Of a stretch of DNA of 64,000 nucleotides, positions 50,214-59,612 are shown in pieces. A program made the position numbers and the translations under genes. The DNA comes from Halomonas cupida (GTDB lineage: Bacteria > Pseudomonadota > Gammaproteobacteria > Pseudomonadales > Halomonadaceae), in the NCBI RefSeq assembly GCF_900142755.1, contig NZ_FRCA01000005.1, forward strand, positions 310,001 through 374,000, written 5' to 3'. A model generated the notes under the pieces. That model did not search any database. It saw only the letters and a list, made by a program, of their open reading frames with translations, and was not told the DNA's origin. How positions within the stretch are numbered: the first letter of the stretch is position 1; every line of letters begins with the position of its first letter.

Positions 50214-51497
50214 GCGAGCGCCAATCACATTCAACGCCTTGAGCAGATTCAGCGCCTCGCCCAACTGATAGTCTTCGGCCAGGCGGGCACTGCTGGCGCC
50301 GGAGGCCTCCTCTTCCTCATCGCCAAGGTGGCCTGCCAGGTCGGACTCGCGTACCCGTAGGCCGCTGGATTCGGCCACTTCAAGGCGACCGCGCACGACC
50401 TCCACGTCCGGTTGTACGCCCTGGGCCTGGATCGAGTGGCCATTGGGTGTGAAGTAGAGCGCGGTAGTGAGCTTGAGCCCTTCGCCGTTGCCCAGCGGCA
50501 TGATCTGCTGAACCGAGCCCTTGCCGAAGCTCTCGGTGCCCATGACCACGGCACGGCGCTGATCCTGAAGGGCACCGGCAACGATCTCGGCGGCGGACGC
50601 GCTGCCGCCATTGATCAACACCACCAGTGGGACATTGGGCTCGGCGGTACGTGGTGTGGCCGAGAAACTCATCTGGCTGTCCGGTAGTCGACCCTCGGTG
50701 TAGACGATCAGGCCGCTGCTGAGGAAGGCGTCGGCCACATCAACGGCGGATTGCAGTACGCCACCGGGATTGTTGCGCAGATCGAGAATCAGGCCGGACA
50801 GCGGGCCGTCCTCATGGAGGTCATCCAGTGCATCAAGCACCTGTTGGCCAGTGCGTGACTGGAACTGACTGACCCGCAGGTAGCCATAACCCGGGGCCAG
50901 TATCTCGCTCTTGACGCTTTCGGTGCGGATGATTTCACGTACCAGGGTGACGGTGCGCGGTGTGCCGCCTCCAGCGCTGACCACGGTAATCTGAATGTCG
51001 GTGCCGGGCTCGCCGCGCATCATATCCACGGCATCCTGCAGAGTCATGCGGTCCGTCGGAGTCTCGTTGATCCGCAGGATGGTATCGCGGGCCTGCAGGC
51101 CCGCACGCTTCGCGGGGGTATCGTCGATGGGCGTAATGACCACCAACTGGCCATCCTGCATACCGACTTCAATGCCGATACCGCCGAACTCGCCCTGGGT
51201 AGTCTCGCGCAGGTTCTCGTAGGCGTCGCTGTCGAGATAGGCGGAGTGCGGGTCGAGTTCGCTGAGCATGCCACGCATGGCGTTCTTGAGCAGGGTAGCG
51301 TCGTCGACATCCTCGACATAGGCGCGCTTGATGCGTTCGAACACTTCGGAGAATGCCTGGATTTCGGCCACAGGAAGGTCGTTATCCGGCGTACTCTGTG
51401 CCATGGCAGCACCGGGTACAGCGGTGACGAGAGCGAGGCTCAGGGCGATGCCGAGGCGTTGCAATGGGCTCGAAATAGCGGCGAAAGGGTTGGTCAT
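50208..51497 (-). CDS. C-terminal processing peptidase, S41 family
   Basis: A 429-residue periplasmic serine protease of the CtpA/Prc type. A signal peptide (LGIALSLALVTAVPGAAMA) is followed by the N-terminal helices, a PDZ domain (GGIGIEVGMQDGQLVVITPI; GTDIQITVVSAGGGTPRTV), and the catalytic domain with Ser in VVLINGGSASAAEIVAGALQ and Lys in GTESFGKGSVQQIMPLGN. The tail, past residue 385, is Glu/Ala-rich. It belongs to the gpmI-envC-ctpA run. Its TAA stop lies within the end of repeat copy B. Confidence 0.93.
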   Translation of the reverse strand: MTNPFAAISSPLQRLGIALSLALVTAVPGAAMAQSTPDNDLPVAEIQAFSEVFERIKRAYVEDVDDATLLKNAMRGMLSELDPHSAYLDSDAYENLRETTQGEFGGIGIEVGMQDGQLVVITPIDDTPAKRAGLQARDTILRINETPTDRMTLQDAVDMMRGEPGTDIQITVVSAGGGTPRTVTLVREIIRTESVKSEILAPGYGYLRVSQFQSRTGQQVLDALDDLHEDGPLSGLILDLRNNPGGVLQSAVDVADAFLSSGLIVYTEGRLPDSQMSFSATPRTAEPNVPLVVLINGGSASAAEIVAGALQDQRRAVVMGTESFGKGSVQQIMPLGNGEGLKLTTALYFTPNGHSIQAQGVQPDVEVVRGRLEVAESSGLRVRESDLAGHLGDEEEEASGASSARLAEDYQLGEALNLLKALNVIGARY

Positions 51498-51592
51498 GCT
51501 GTCTCCGCGGCGCGTTGGACAAGATCATCAGCATAGCCCGCCGTTGCCGACGATGAAAATGGCTGATTCAGTTCCGTGTCTACACGGGGGTA

Positions 51593-52846
51593 TCAGCGCC
51601 GTGCAATCCAGCTCTGCGGGTTGATGGGCTTGCCACCGCGGCGCACCTCGAAATAGAGCCCCGGGCTCGGGCGGCCACCACTATCACCGACGCGTCCCAG
51701 CGACTGCCCGGTTTCGATGCGGCTGCCGACCCCGACATCGAACTGCTGCAGATGTGCGTACAGGGTCATGACATGGTCGCCATGGTCAATGATCAGCAGG
51801 TTGCCGAAGCCACGCATCCAGTCGGCGAAGACGACCCGACCCGCGTGCACGGCCTTGACCGCTGTGCCCGCAGGCGCCTGGATCAGGATGCCGTTGCGGT
51901 GCACACCGCGCCCCTGATGAAAGCGCGACAGCATGGCGCCCTGCACAGGCCAGGGGAGATCTCCTCGGGTGCGCTCGATATTGGTCGAGGGCAATGGCTG
52001 GTCAAGGCTCGCCATGGATTCCTGAACTTCACGCAGCACGCGCTCGGCATGGGCGCGATCCTGATCGAGTGCCTCGAGGCGTGAGGCCTCGGTGTCATAG
52101 CGCTGATCCAGTTCGGCCAGCACTGCCTGGCGCTGCCGGGTCTGTTCTGCCAGTTGCTGGCTGCGGCTCTGCAACTCGGCGGCTAGTTCGTCGAGGCGCT
52201 GCTGGCGGCCATCGAGCTCGCGACGGTTCTCGGTCAAGCGGCGATCCAGTTCCGCCAGCATATCAATACGCTCATTGCGGGCCTGCGCCAGGTGATTGAG
52301 ATAGGACTGCAGACGATCCAGTCGAGCGGGATCATCCTGATTGAGCAGCAGCTTGAGCTGCGGCGTGCGACCAAGGCGGTAGAGGGCATTGAGCTGCCTG
52401 CCGAGCGCCTCGCGCTGGGCATCGCGCTCGTCCTCCATCAGTTGCCGGCGCCGCTCGAGCTCGGCGATGTCCTCGCTCAACTGACGCCGCTCTGCCTGGA
52501 TTCCATCCAGTTGCTGGTTGGTCTCGGCCAGTTGGGTCTCGATGGCTTCCAGCTCGTCGCTGGTGTTGTCGCGGACAGTGTCCGTTGCCTCGAGCCTGCG
52601 GTTGGCCTGCTCGATACGTTCGCCGATGGCATCGAGCTGGGCGCGGGCTTCACTCTCACTGGGTGCGGCCAGCGTCTGGCTCATGGCCAGCGGCGAAGGT
52701 CGTGATTCCGGCTGGGGGGCGCCGCCCAGCCACAGGCTCAGCCCGAGCCCGGCGATGAATACCTGACGCAACACTACTCCGCACCGGCGCGAGGCCGGAA
52801 CGGAGTAGTGTCGAGCGGCATGAGAGGGCTGGCTGGAACGGCTCAC
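51593..52846 (-). CDS. envC: EnvC-like murein hydrolase activator
   Basis: A 417-residue periplasmic protein: signal region ([14 protein letters not shown]), a long coiled coil (about residues 60-280, rich in Glu/Gln/Arg/Leu), and a C-terminal LytM/M23 domain ([47 protein letters not shown]). The first zinc motif appears changed to VHRNGILI, which fits an inactive activator of amidases, as in EnvC. The GTG at 52846 overlaps the gpmI stop (GTGA) and suggests coupling. GTG 52774 or TTG 52771 are alternatives, with their ribosome site inside a hairpin. Confidence 0.88.
   Translation of the reverse strand: MSRSSQPSHAARHYSVPASRRCGVVLRQVFIAGLGLSLWLGGAPQPESRPSPLAMSQTLAAPSESEARAQLDAIGERIEQANRRLEATDTVRDNTSDELEAIETQLAETNQQLDGIQAERRQLSEDIAELERRRQLMEDERDAQREALGRQLNALYRLGRTPQLKLLLNQDDPARLDRLQSYLNHLAQARNERIDMLAELDRRLTENRRELDGRQQRLDELAAELQSRSQQLAEQTRQRQAVLAELDQRYDTEASRLEALDQDRAHAERVLREVQESMASLDQPLPSTNIERTRGDLPWPVQGAMLSRFHQGRGVHRNGILIQAPAGTAVKAVHAGRVVFADWMRGFGNLLIIDHGDHVMTLYAHLQQFDVGVGSRIETGQSLGRVGDSGGRPSPGLYFEVRRGGKPINPQSWIARR
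52772..52810. promoter_or_regulatory. Hairpin near the envC start
   Basis: CACTACTCCG (52772-52781) and CGGAGTAGTG (52801-52810) are perfect complements, with an inner CCGGC/GCCGG stem. On the minus strand the second arm contains the GGAG and GTG that would start the shorter form of EnvC. Confidence 0.6.
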
Positions 52847-54414
52847 GACAGGGTGATCAATACCTCGCCGGTCATCTCTTCCGGCACGTCCTGGTGCATC
52901 ATGGTCAGCAGCGTGGGGGCCAGGTCGCATAGGCGGCCGCCATCACGCAGCTGGGCATTCTGCGCACCGACATAGACCAGCGGCACCGGGAAGGTGGTGT
53001 GGGCGGTCTGGGGGTTGCCGGTGACCGGGTGGACCATCTGCTCGGCATTGCCGTGGTCGGCAGTCACCAGACAGGAGCCTCCGGCTCGCTCGATGGCCTC
53101 GACCACTCGACCTACGCACTTGTCGACGGCCTCGATGGCGGCCTTTGCGGCATTGAAGTCACCGGTGTGACCCACCATGTCGCCATTGGCGTAGTTGCAG
53201 ATGATCAGGTCGAAGCTGCCGCCGTCGATGGCATCCACCAGCTTGTCGGTGAGCTCGAAGGCGCTCATCTCGGGCTTTTCGTCGTAGGTCTTGACGTCCT
53301 GGGGAGAGGGCACCAGCAGGCGAGTCTCGCCCTCGTATTCCTGCTCACGGCCGCCGGAAAAGAAGAAGGTCACGTGGGCATATTTCTCGGTTTCGGCAAT
53401 ACGCAGTTGGGTCAGCCCGCGCTTCTCCATGATTTCACCGAGGGTGTTGGTCAGTGCCACCGGCGGGAAGGCTGAAGGTGCTGGAATATCCGCGGCATAC
53501 TGGGTCAGCATCACCAGACCATCGGCGGCCAGGGTCGGGTGCACCTTACGCTGGAAGCCATCGAACTCCTCGAGTACGAAGGCGCGTGCCAGCTCGCGGG
53601 CACGGTCGGCGCGGAAGTTGAGGAACAGCAGGGCATCGCCGTCCTCGACCGTGATGGCATCGCCGGCCGCTCGCACGCTGGTGGCGCCGACGAATTCATC
53701 GCTTTCGCCACGCTCGTAGGCGGCGTCGAGGCCCTCCTCCGCGGAGCTGGCGACATGTTCGCCATGCCCTTCGGTGATCAGACGGTAGGCCTTTTCCACA
53801 CGATCCCAGCGGTTGTCACGGTCCATGGCGAAGTAGCGGCCGATGATCGAGGCGACATGGCCGTTCTCGGCACCGACCAGTTCGGCCAGCTTGGCATTGG
53901 CTCGCTCGATGGACGGACGTGCACTTTTGGGGGCGGTGTCACGGCCATCCAGGAATCCATGCAGATAGATGCGTTTGGCGCCACGGTGAGCGGCCAGCTC
54001 GGCCACGGCCAGCAGATGGTCTTCATGGCTGTGGACACCACCAGGGGACAGCAGGCCCAGCAGGTGAACGGCCTTGTCGGCGGCCACGGCGGCGTCGATG
54101 GGTGCGGTCAGCGCTGCATTGGTATCCAGCTCGCCATCCTTGATGGCCTTGGTGATCCGCGTGAAGTCCTGATAGACGATGCGGCCGGCACCGAGGTTCA
54201 TGTGGCCGACCTCGGAGTTGCCCATCTGACCGTCAGGCAGTCCAACATGGCCACCATCGGTGTGAATCAGGGTGTGCGGGCGCTCCAGCCACAGGCGGTC
54301 CATGTTCGGGGTGTCGGCGGCAGCGATGGCGTTGGCGGTGGGGTCCTCGTTGTGGCCATAGCCGTCAAGGATGATCAGCGCCACCGGGCGCGGTGCAGTC
54401 GCGGTGTCCGTCAT
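52843..54414 (-). CDS. gpmI: 2,3-bisphosphoglycerate-independent phosphoglycerate mutase
   Basis: A 523-residue dimanganese enzyme of glycolysis. [20 protein letters not shown] is the first metal site, the phospho-serine nucleophile is in [17 protein letters not shown], and the second metal site includes [13 protein letters not shown] and [14 protein letters not shown]. The length is near the usual 510-515. The start at 54414, [16 protein letters not shown], is chosen; an ATG at 54435 would add seven residues. It leads the gpmI-envC-ctpA operon and diverges from the rhodanese gene, as in E. coli. Confidence 0.96.
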   Translation of the reverse strand: MTDTATAPRPVALIILDGYGHNEDPTANAIAAADTPNMDRLWLERPHTLIHTDGGHVGLPDGQMGNSEVGHMNLGAGRIVYQDFTRITKAIKDGELDTNAALTAPIDAAVAADKAVHLLGLLSPGGVHSHEDHLLAVAELAAHRGAKRIYLHGFLDGRDTAPKSARPSIERANAKLAELVGAENGHVASIIGRYFAMDRDNRWDRVEKAYRLITEGHGEHVASSAEEGLDAAYERGESDEFVGATSVRAAGDAITVEDGDALLFLNFRADRARELARAFVLEEFDGFQRKVHPTLAADGLVMLTQYAADIPAPSAFPPVALTNTLGEIMEKRGLTQLRIAETEKYAHVTFFFSGGREQEYEGETRLLVPSPQDVKTYDEKPEMSAFELTDKLVDAIDGGSFDLIICNYANGDMVGHTGDFNAAKAAIEAVDKCVGRVVEAIERAGGSCLVTADHGNAEQMVHPVTGNPQTAHTTFPVPLVYVGAQNAQLRDGGRLCDLAPTLLTMMHQDVPEEMTGEVLITLS

Positions 54415-54791
54415 GCGGAAATTGCCTCTAGTCATAATGACGCCCGGCATCCTTCTCTGCCGCCGCGGAAGTGTTCGCTGCCGGGGCTACAGTGGCGCTG
54501 ATTGCGCGGGAATGTTTCCGGATGTCGTGGATTAACGCTGGTGCGCGCACAACGAGCCGACAACCTCTGTTCAGAACTCTGGGTCGTTCAGGGGTCGCGA
54601 GTCGCTTGTCCTTGCGGCATCATATCGCAGGGCGGCGCCAGGCGTCATGCCCGGTACCGTCAATCCTGTCCACCATCCTCGACCGACACCGTCACACGAG
54701 GCAGGGCGAAGCTCGTGTATACTGGGCGCCCACCGTGCCAGGTGTATTGACCGGACCTCATTTCAGCACCCGACAAGAGTTAGCCGACCCC
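54415..54791. other. Divergent promoter region between gpmI and the rhodanese gene
   Basis: About 380 bases without a gene I can support. A TATACT box at 54718-54723 could be the -10 element for the rhodanese-secB-rsmE run, with a weak -35. No terminator or repeat is seen. Confidence 0.4.
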
Positions 54792-55214
54792 ATGATCGAT
54801 CAGCTATTCGAATTTGTGCAGAACCACCCAGTGTTGGTAGCAGCCTTCGCTGCCGTGCTGACAGCATGGCTCATTTACGAGCTGCGCAACGCCAATGCCG
54901 GGGGTGTGACGACCAGCGAGGCGACCCAACTGGTCAACCGTGAAGATGCCGTCGTCCTCGACATTCGCGACAAGAATGACTTCAAGGCCGGGCATATCGC
55001 TGGCGCACGCAACATTCCCCAGAGCAACCTCGATAGCCGTATGGCCGAGCTCGACAAGTTCAAGTCGACGCCGATCATCGTGGTCTGCAAGCATGGCCAG
55101 AGTTCAGGGGCCGTTCAGGCCAAACTGAAGAAGGCGGGGTTCGAGCGCGCTCTCAAGATGCGCGGTGGCATGACCCAGTGGCAGGCTGATAGCTTGCCGA
55201 TCGTCAAGAAGTGA
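54792..55214 (+). CDS. Membrane-anchored rhodanese-like protein (YibN-like)
   Basis: A 140-residue protein with one N-terminal membrane segment ([17 protein letters not shown], about residues 15-31) and a rhodanese domain: [20 protein letters not shown] and the active-site loop [11 protein letters not shown] with the catalytic cysteine. [16 protein letters not shown] ends the domain. YibN of E. coli has this layout and also lies between gpmI and secB. Physiological sulfur donor unknown. The grxC gene found after yibN in E. coli is missing here. Confidence 0.88.
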   Translation: MIDQLFEFVQNHPVLVAAFAAVLTAWLIYELRNANAGGVTTSEATQLVNREDAVVLDIRDKNDFKAGHIAGARNIPQSNLDSRMAELDKFKSTPIIVVCKHGQSSGAVQAKLKKAGFERALKMRGGMTQWQADSLPIVKK

Positions 55215-55341
55215 TGTCCTTTATGCAGGGACGAGCTTTTTGCCGAAGGCGCTGAGCGTCAGTGCCTTTATCATCATCAAGAAATCGCTGAATAAATTGG
55301 AGCCGCGCTCCAACATTCATTGGAACATAAGGAATCGTCTC

Positions 55342-55869
55342 ATGGCGGAAGACAATAACGGCAACGCCGAAGGCCAGGCGGCAGGTCAGCAGGAAAAGCC
55401 GCAGCTCCAGTTCGCGGTGCAGCGTATCTACGTCAAGGATATCTCCTTCGAGGCACCGAACTCTCCGGCGGTCTTTGGCCAGCCCTTCAAGCCCAAGGTC
55501 GGCCTGGACATCGATACCTCCAGCAACAAGGTGGCAGACGACCTGTACGAAGTGGTGATCAAGCTCACCGCTCAGGTTACCCACGCCGAAAGCGGCACCA
55601 CCTGCTTCCTCGCCGAGATTCAGCAGGCCGGCCTGTTCCGTATCTCTGGCATCGAAGGCAACCAGTTGGATCACACTCTGGGCGCGTTCTGCCCCAATGT
55701 GCTGTTCCCCTATGCCCGTGAGTGCATCGACAACCTGGTCAACCGTGGTGGCTTCCCGCCGCTGATGCTGGCCCCGGTCAATTTCGAGGCGCTGTACCTG
55801 CAGAAGAAGCGCAATGAAGGGGCCGAGCAGCCCGAGTCCGAGCAACAGCAGGCACCGACCTCTCACTGA
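55342..55869 (+). CDS. secB: Protein-export chaperone SecB
   Basis: A 175-residue tetrameric chaperone that keeps exported precursors unfolded and delivers them to SecA. Core motifs: [53 protein letters not shown] and [19 protein letters not shown]. Gln/Glu-rich tails at both ends are somewhat longer than in E. coli (155 residues). AAGGAA precedes the ATG. It follows the rhodanese gene and precedes rsmE by 19 bases. Confidence 0.97.
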   Translation: MAEDNNGNAEGQAAGQQEKPQLQFAVQRIYVKDISFEAPNSPAVFGQPFKPKVGLDIDTSSNKVADDLYEVVIKLTAQVTHAESGTTCFLAEIQQAGLFRISGIEGNQLDHTLGAFCPNVLFPYARECIDNLVNRGGFPPLMLAPVNFEALYLQKKRNEGAEQPESEQQQAPTSH

Positions 55870-55888
55870 TGACAGGCCTTGATTTCTG

Positions 55889-56632
55889 ATGTCTGACGCT
55901 ATTTTCAGCGGGCCTCGCATCCACGTCGCCGCCGCGCTTGTCGCTGGCGGCGACGTCGTTCTGCCCGAGGGGCCGGCTCGTCATGTCGGGCGGGTGCTGC
56001 GCCTCAGGCCTGATGACTCTCTGGTGTTGTTCGATGGCCAGGGCCAGGAAGCCGCCGCCACCCTGAGTGAAGTGGATCGCAAGCGCGTCGTCGCTCGAGT
56101 TCAGGTGGTGCGGGCTGGCCAGGGCGAGTCACCGTTGGCAGTGCACCTCGGTCAGGCGATCTCCAAGGGAGATCGCATGGATTACGCCATCCAGAAGGCC
56201 GTTGAGCTGGGTGTGGCGGCGATTACGCCGTTGTACACCGAACACGGCGACGTGCGGCTGAAGGGCGATCGCGAGGAGAAGAAGCTGGCTCACTGGCAGG
56301 CCGTAGCGGTCAGTGCCTGTGAGCAGTGTGGCCGAGCCACCGTTCCGGTGATTCACGAGCCAGTGCCGCTCAATGACTGGCTGGCCGATCGGGACGAGTC
56401 GCTGCGTCTGGTATTGCACCCGGGGACCCCCGGGGCACTCGAGCGAGCCGAAGCGGTGTCGAACGCCTGCGTACTGATAGGCTCGGAAGGCGGCCTCTCG
56501 GTGCGGGAAGTGGACGCCGCCGAGCAATCCGGATTCGCCGCGCTGACCCTCGGTCCCCGAATCCTGCGCACCGAAACCGCTCCGGTGGTCGTCCTCAGCC
56601 TGTTGCAGGCCCGCTTCGGGGATCTTGGCTGA
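55889..56632 (+). CDS. rsmE: 16S rRNA (uracil1498-N3)-methyltransferase
   Basis: A 247-residue SPOUT methyltransferase. RIHVAAALVAGGDVVLPEGP begins the PUA-like domain; the knot domain shows ISKGDRMDYAIQKAVELGVA, CEQCGRATVPVI, LIGSEGGLSVREVDAAEQSG and LTLGPRILRTETAPVV. It methylates U1498 of 16S rRNA after subunit assembly. It directly follows secB. Repeat copy D begins five bases past its stop. Confidence 0.95.
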   Translation: MSDAIFSGPRIHVAAALVAGGDVVLPEGPARHVGRVLRLRPDDSLVLFDGQGQEAAATLSEVDRKRVVARVQVVRAGQGESPLAVHLGQAISKGDRMDYAIQKAVELGVAAITPLYTEHGDVRLKGDREEKKLAHWQAVAVSACEQCGRATVPVIHEPVPLNDWLADRDESLRLVLHPGTPGALERAEAVSNACVLIGSEGGLSVREVDAAEQSGFAALTLGPRILRTETAPVVVLSLLQARFGDLG

Positions 56633-56636
56633 ACCC

Positions 56637-56764
56637 ATTACATGGCAATCAAATCGACCATCCAGTTCGAATTGATTGGCGCGGACTCGCGTCGGCCTGA
56701 TGGCCGGTGGCGGCACATCTCTGTGCTGCGGCTAACCCAGCGCAAGAGCTTGCCGGGCTTATAT
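56637..56764 (-). repeat. Structured dispersed repeat, copy D (diverged, internally deleted)
   Basis: Read on the minus strand this 128-bp copy aligns with hairpins 1, 2, 3 and 5 of copies A and B but lacks the 11-bp hairpin 4. Hairpin 5 has changed sequence yet still pairs (AATCAATTCGA with TCGATTTGATT). The GGCC-atca-GGCC core of hairpin 3 is unchanged. It follows rsmE directly. From 56765 to 57031 no other feature is seen. Confidence 0.8.
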
Positions 56765-57031
56765 TTCCGTCCAGACATATGGACGAGCCGCGAGACTCGA
56801 TAACCCGCGCTCCCACCCCATCCTGTCCCTGTTATCCGAGAGTTGCCATCCGCAGATGGTGACTCCATTGGTCATCACCGTCGATTTTTCGCTCAATGCG
56901 GGGGCGGGGTAGCACTTGTGGCTGATATTCGGCATGCGAGCTACTACAATAGTGCTTAGCGTGCTATTCGACCTGAGTCTAAATCAGGAAAGAATGGTAT
57001 TCATCCAGCCTTACAGGGAGTCAGTATTGTC

Positions 57032-57397
57032 ATGTCACAACGTAGGTCGAATCGATTGGGCGCGCTGTTGCTCGTCATCGCGTCACTTGTGGGGCTAGGA
57101 GTTGCACTGTATGCCTGGTTCACGCCGTTGACCGGGGTGACCGGCACCCTCGGTGCTCTGGTGGCCATTGTGGCCTGTCTGGTGCTGGCGCTGTTGGCCT
57201 GGATCCTGTCTCGGCTTCAGGGCGGTGCGGCGCGAAACCTCGTGCGTGTCGTGATTCTGCTGGGGTTGTTCGGCACAGCCTTCGCCGGACTGCTACTCCA
57301 TCAGTGGTGGATCAGTGCCGCCATGGCACTTGGCCTGGTGGGCTGGATTCTCGACATTGCCTGCGCCAGGCGCACTTCACTTCACAGCTATTCTTGA
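57032..57397 (+). CDS. Small four-helix membrane protein, probable anchor of the PQQ dehydrogenase
   Basis: A 121-residue protein with four hydrophobic segments (about residues 10-29, 38-58, 69-86 and 91-108) and short charged loops. Size and topology resemble the N-terminal membrane region of Gcd-type quinoprotein dehydrogenases. The next gene encodes the PQQ domain with its own signal peptide and starts 11 bases later, so the two probably form one enzyme encoded in two parts. AGGGAG lies upstream of the ATG. The link is inferred from position and topology, not sequence identity. Confidence 0.65.
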   Translation: MSQRRSNRLGALLLVIASLVGLGVALYAWFTPLTGVTGTLGALVAIVACLVLALLAWILSRLQGGAARNLVRVVILLGLFGTAFAGLLLHQWWISAAMALGLVGWILDIACARRTSLHSYS

Positions 57398-57408
57398 GGA
57401 GCCGACTC

Positions 57409-59466
57409 ATGCCAACTCGCCGCCCCATGGCGCCGTGCCTCGGTGCGCTTTCTGCGCTTGTGCTTTCCCTTTCGTCTGCTCCGCTGTTGGCTCAGGATCA
57501 ACCCGCCAGCCAGGATTCGCCGGCGACACAGGACCGGACGGAGGCTCAGAATCAATCTGCTCCTCAGGCCAGTGACGCTTCACGGCAGGGCAATGCCGGG
57601 CCGCCGATTCCCCTGGTGCCTGAATCACCGACCTGGGACAGCTTCCACGGTCAGCTCAATGCCCAGAAGTACAGCCCTCTCGACCAGGTCAACGCCGATA
57701 ACGTTGGCGAGCTGGAAAAGGTCTGGGAAATCCACACCGGTGATGTCTCGGATGGCTCGGGGGATCTCCCACCCTCGGTCTGGTCGGCGACACCGGTCTT
57801 CGCCAACGACACCCTGTACATTGGTACTCCCTTCTATCGTGTGCTGGCGCTGGATCCGGCCACTGGTGAGGAGAAGTGGAGCTTCGACACCGAGTCGACC
57901 CTCGAGGCGCTGACCCAACCGGCGTTGAAGAGTCGCGGTGTCTCCTACTGGGCCGCCGATGAGCCGATTGAGGGTGAGTCCTGCCAGAAGATCGTCTACC
58001 TGGGCACCATGGATGCTCAGCTCTTTGCCCTGGACGCGGATAGCGGTGAACTGTGCGAGGGTTTTGCGGATGGCGGAGTGCTCGACGTCAACCAATGGAA
58101 TACCACCAACAATCGCTGGCCCCTGTCGCTGCTGCAGCCGCCCACGGTGGTCGGCGACCACCTGATTCTGGGGTGGGCGGGCAAGGACTGGGCCTACGAG
58201 CAGGCGACTCCGGGGACGGTATTTTCGCTGAATGCACGTACCGGCGAGTTGGAGTGGACCTTCAATGCACTGCCTGAATCGCTGCGCGAGAAGAGTGGCA
58301 CCGCCAACGTCTGGACGCATATGTCGGCGGATGAGGAACGTGGCCTGGTCTATCTGCCGGTGTCATCGCCCTCACCGAACTACTGGGGCGGCAACCGCAC
58401 CGAGGAAGCTCCCTACGCGACCTCGACAACCGCGCTGGATATCGAGACTGGGGAAGTGGTGTGGTCGCGTCAGTGGGTCCACCATGACGTGTGGGACTAT
58501 GACATCAACGCCGCGCCGACACTGATGGATATCACCGTGGATGGCGAGAACATTCCGGCGCTGGTTCAGGCGACCAAGATGGGCTTCCTGTTTGTGGTCA
58601 ACCGCGAGACCGGTGAGGATGTGTGGCCCATCGAGGAGCGTCCGGTACCCGGTGGTGATGGCATGGTTGAGGGCGAGGTCTATGCGCCTACCCAGCCGTT
58701 CCCGACGCGGCCCGCACCGCTGCTGGACCAGGCTGAAAAGCCGAAAGTCTGGGGACTGGCGGATGCGGCCAGCTTTGGTCAGTGCTCCAGGCTGATGGAC
58801 GATCTCGTCTATGAGGGCATGTACACGCCTCCCACGACTCAAGGCTCAGGAACCCTGACCTATCCCGATAGTGCCGGTGGTGTGCAGTGGGGTGGTGTGG
58901 CCTTTGACCCCGTGAGCCAGACGGCGATCGTCAACACCTCGCATATCGTGCAGTACGTCAAGCTCTACAACCGCGAGGACTACGATAAAGCCGACAGTGG
59001 TTCAGGCAACGAGAGTGGCTTCGCGCCTCAGGAAGGTGCCCCCTATGGCATGCAGCTGGAAGTGGCATTGAACTGGCTCGGCATGCCCTGCTGGGAGCCG
59101 CCCTTCGGCGAGATCGTAGCGCTGGACATGCATACCGGTGATGTGAAGTGGCGTCGCCCGATCGGTGCATCACAGCAGTATGGCTTCTTCATGCCCGAGA
59201 GCTGGGGGTCGCCCACTATCGGTGGTCCGGCGGTCACGGCAGGTGGTGTTGTGTTCATCGGTGCTTCGATGGATGCCAAGCTGCGTGCCTACTCGCTGGA
59301 GACCGGTGAGCAGCTGTGGTCGGATCAAGCCGAGGCACCGGCGGTGTCCAATCCCGCGGTGTATGAGTACAACGGCCGTCAATACGTTGCCTTTGTTGCC
59401 GGGGGTAACTCGATCCTCAAGGATCAGGTCGGCGATCAGGTGGTGGTCTATGCGCTTCCTGAGTAA
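57409..59466 (+). CDS. PQQ-dependent dehydrogenase, glucose/quinate/shikimate family
   Basis: A 685-residue periplasmic quinoprotein. A signal peptide (LGALSALVLSLSSAPLLA) precedes a Gln/Ser-rich linker, then an eight-bladed propeller domain: WDSFHGQLNAQKYSPLDQVN, VWSATPVFANDTLYIGTPFY, VLALDPATGEEKWSFDTEST, VWSRQWVHHDVWDYDINAAP and SPTIGGPAVTAGGVVFIGAS. This order and the HHDVWDYD motif match membrane glucose/quinate dehydrogenases, which pass electrons to ubiquinone. No haem c motif is seen. GAGGAG lies upstream of the ATG. Substrate cannot be told. Confidence 0.87.
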   Translation: MPTRRPMAPCLGALSALVLSLSSAPLLAQDQPASQDSPATQDRTEAQNQSAPQASDASRQGNAGPPIPLVPESPTWDSFHGQLNAQKYSPLDQVNADNVGELEKVWEIHTGDVSDGSGDLPPSVWSATPVFANDTLYIGTPFYRVLALDPATGEEKWSFDTESTLEALTQPALKSRGVSYWAADEPIEGESCQKIVYLGTMDAQLFALDADSGELCEGFADGGVLDVNQWNTTNNRWPLSLLQPPTVVGDHLILGWAGKDWAYEQATPGTVFSLNARTGELEWTFNALPESLREKSGTANVWTHMSADEERGLVYLPVSSPSPNYWGGNRTEEAPYATSTTALDIETGEVVWSRQWVHHDVWDYDINAAPTLMDITVDGENIPALVQATKMGFLFVVNRETGEDVWPIEERPVPGGDGMVEGEVYAPTQPFPTRPAPLLDQAEKPKVWGLADAASFGQCSRLMDDLVYEGMYTPPTTQGSGTLTYPDSAGGVQWGGVAFDPVSQTAIVNTSHIVQYVKLYNREDYDKADSGSGNESGFAPQEGAPYGMQLEVALNWLGMPCWEPPFGEIVALDMHTGDVKWRRPIGASQQYGFFMPESWGSPTIGGPAVTAGGVVFIGASMDAKLRAYSLETGEQLWSDQAEAPAVSNPAVYEYNGRQYVAFVAGGNSILKDQVGDQVVVYALPE

Positions 59467-59524
59467 GCCTTGAGCGCTATCTGACAACACGATCCATAAG
59501 CGGTAACCAGAGGATCAGTGATGA

Positions 59525-59551
59525 AAAGCGGGCCCCAGTGGGGCCCGCTTT
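59525..59551. terminator. Bidirectional terminator after the PQQ dehydrogenase
   Basis: AAAGCGGGCCCC and GGGGCCCGCTTT form a perfect 12-bp stem with a three-base loop, followed by further T residues on the plus strand. The regulator gene ends nearby on the other strand. Confidence 0.92.
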
Positions 59552-59578
59552 TTCTTTCCGTTCTTTCCGTTCTTTCCG
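59552..59578 (+). repeat. Three tandem TTCTTTCCG units
   Basis: The 9-base unit TTCTTTCCG is repeated three times without interruption directly after the terminator. It is a short array that could vary between strains. No function is evident. Confidence 0.85.
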
Positions 59579-59612
59579 CCTTTATCCACGCTCCGCTAGC
59601 CGTGATCAGGTC

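Noticed and set aside
56638..56868. 76-codon minus-strand frame after rsmE
   Set aside because: It lies over repeat copy D; the other copies do not keep this frame open.
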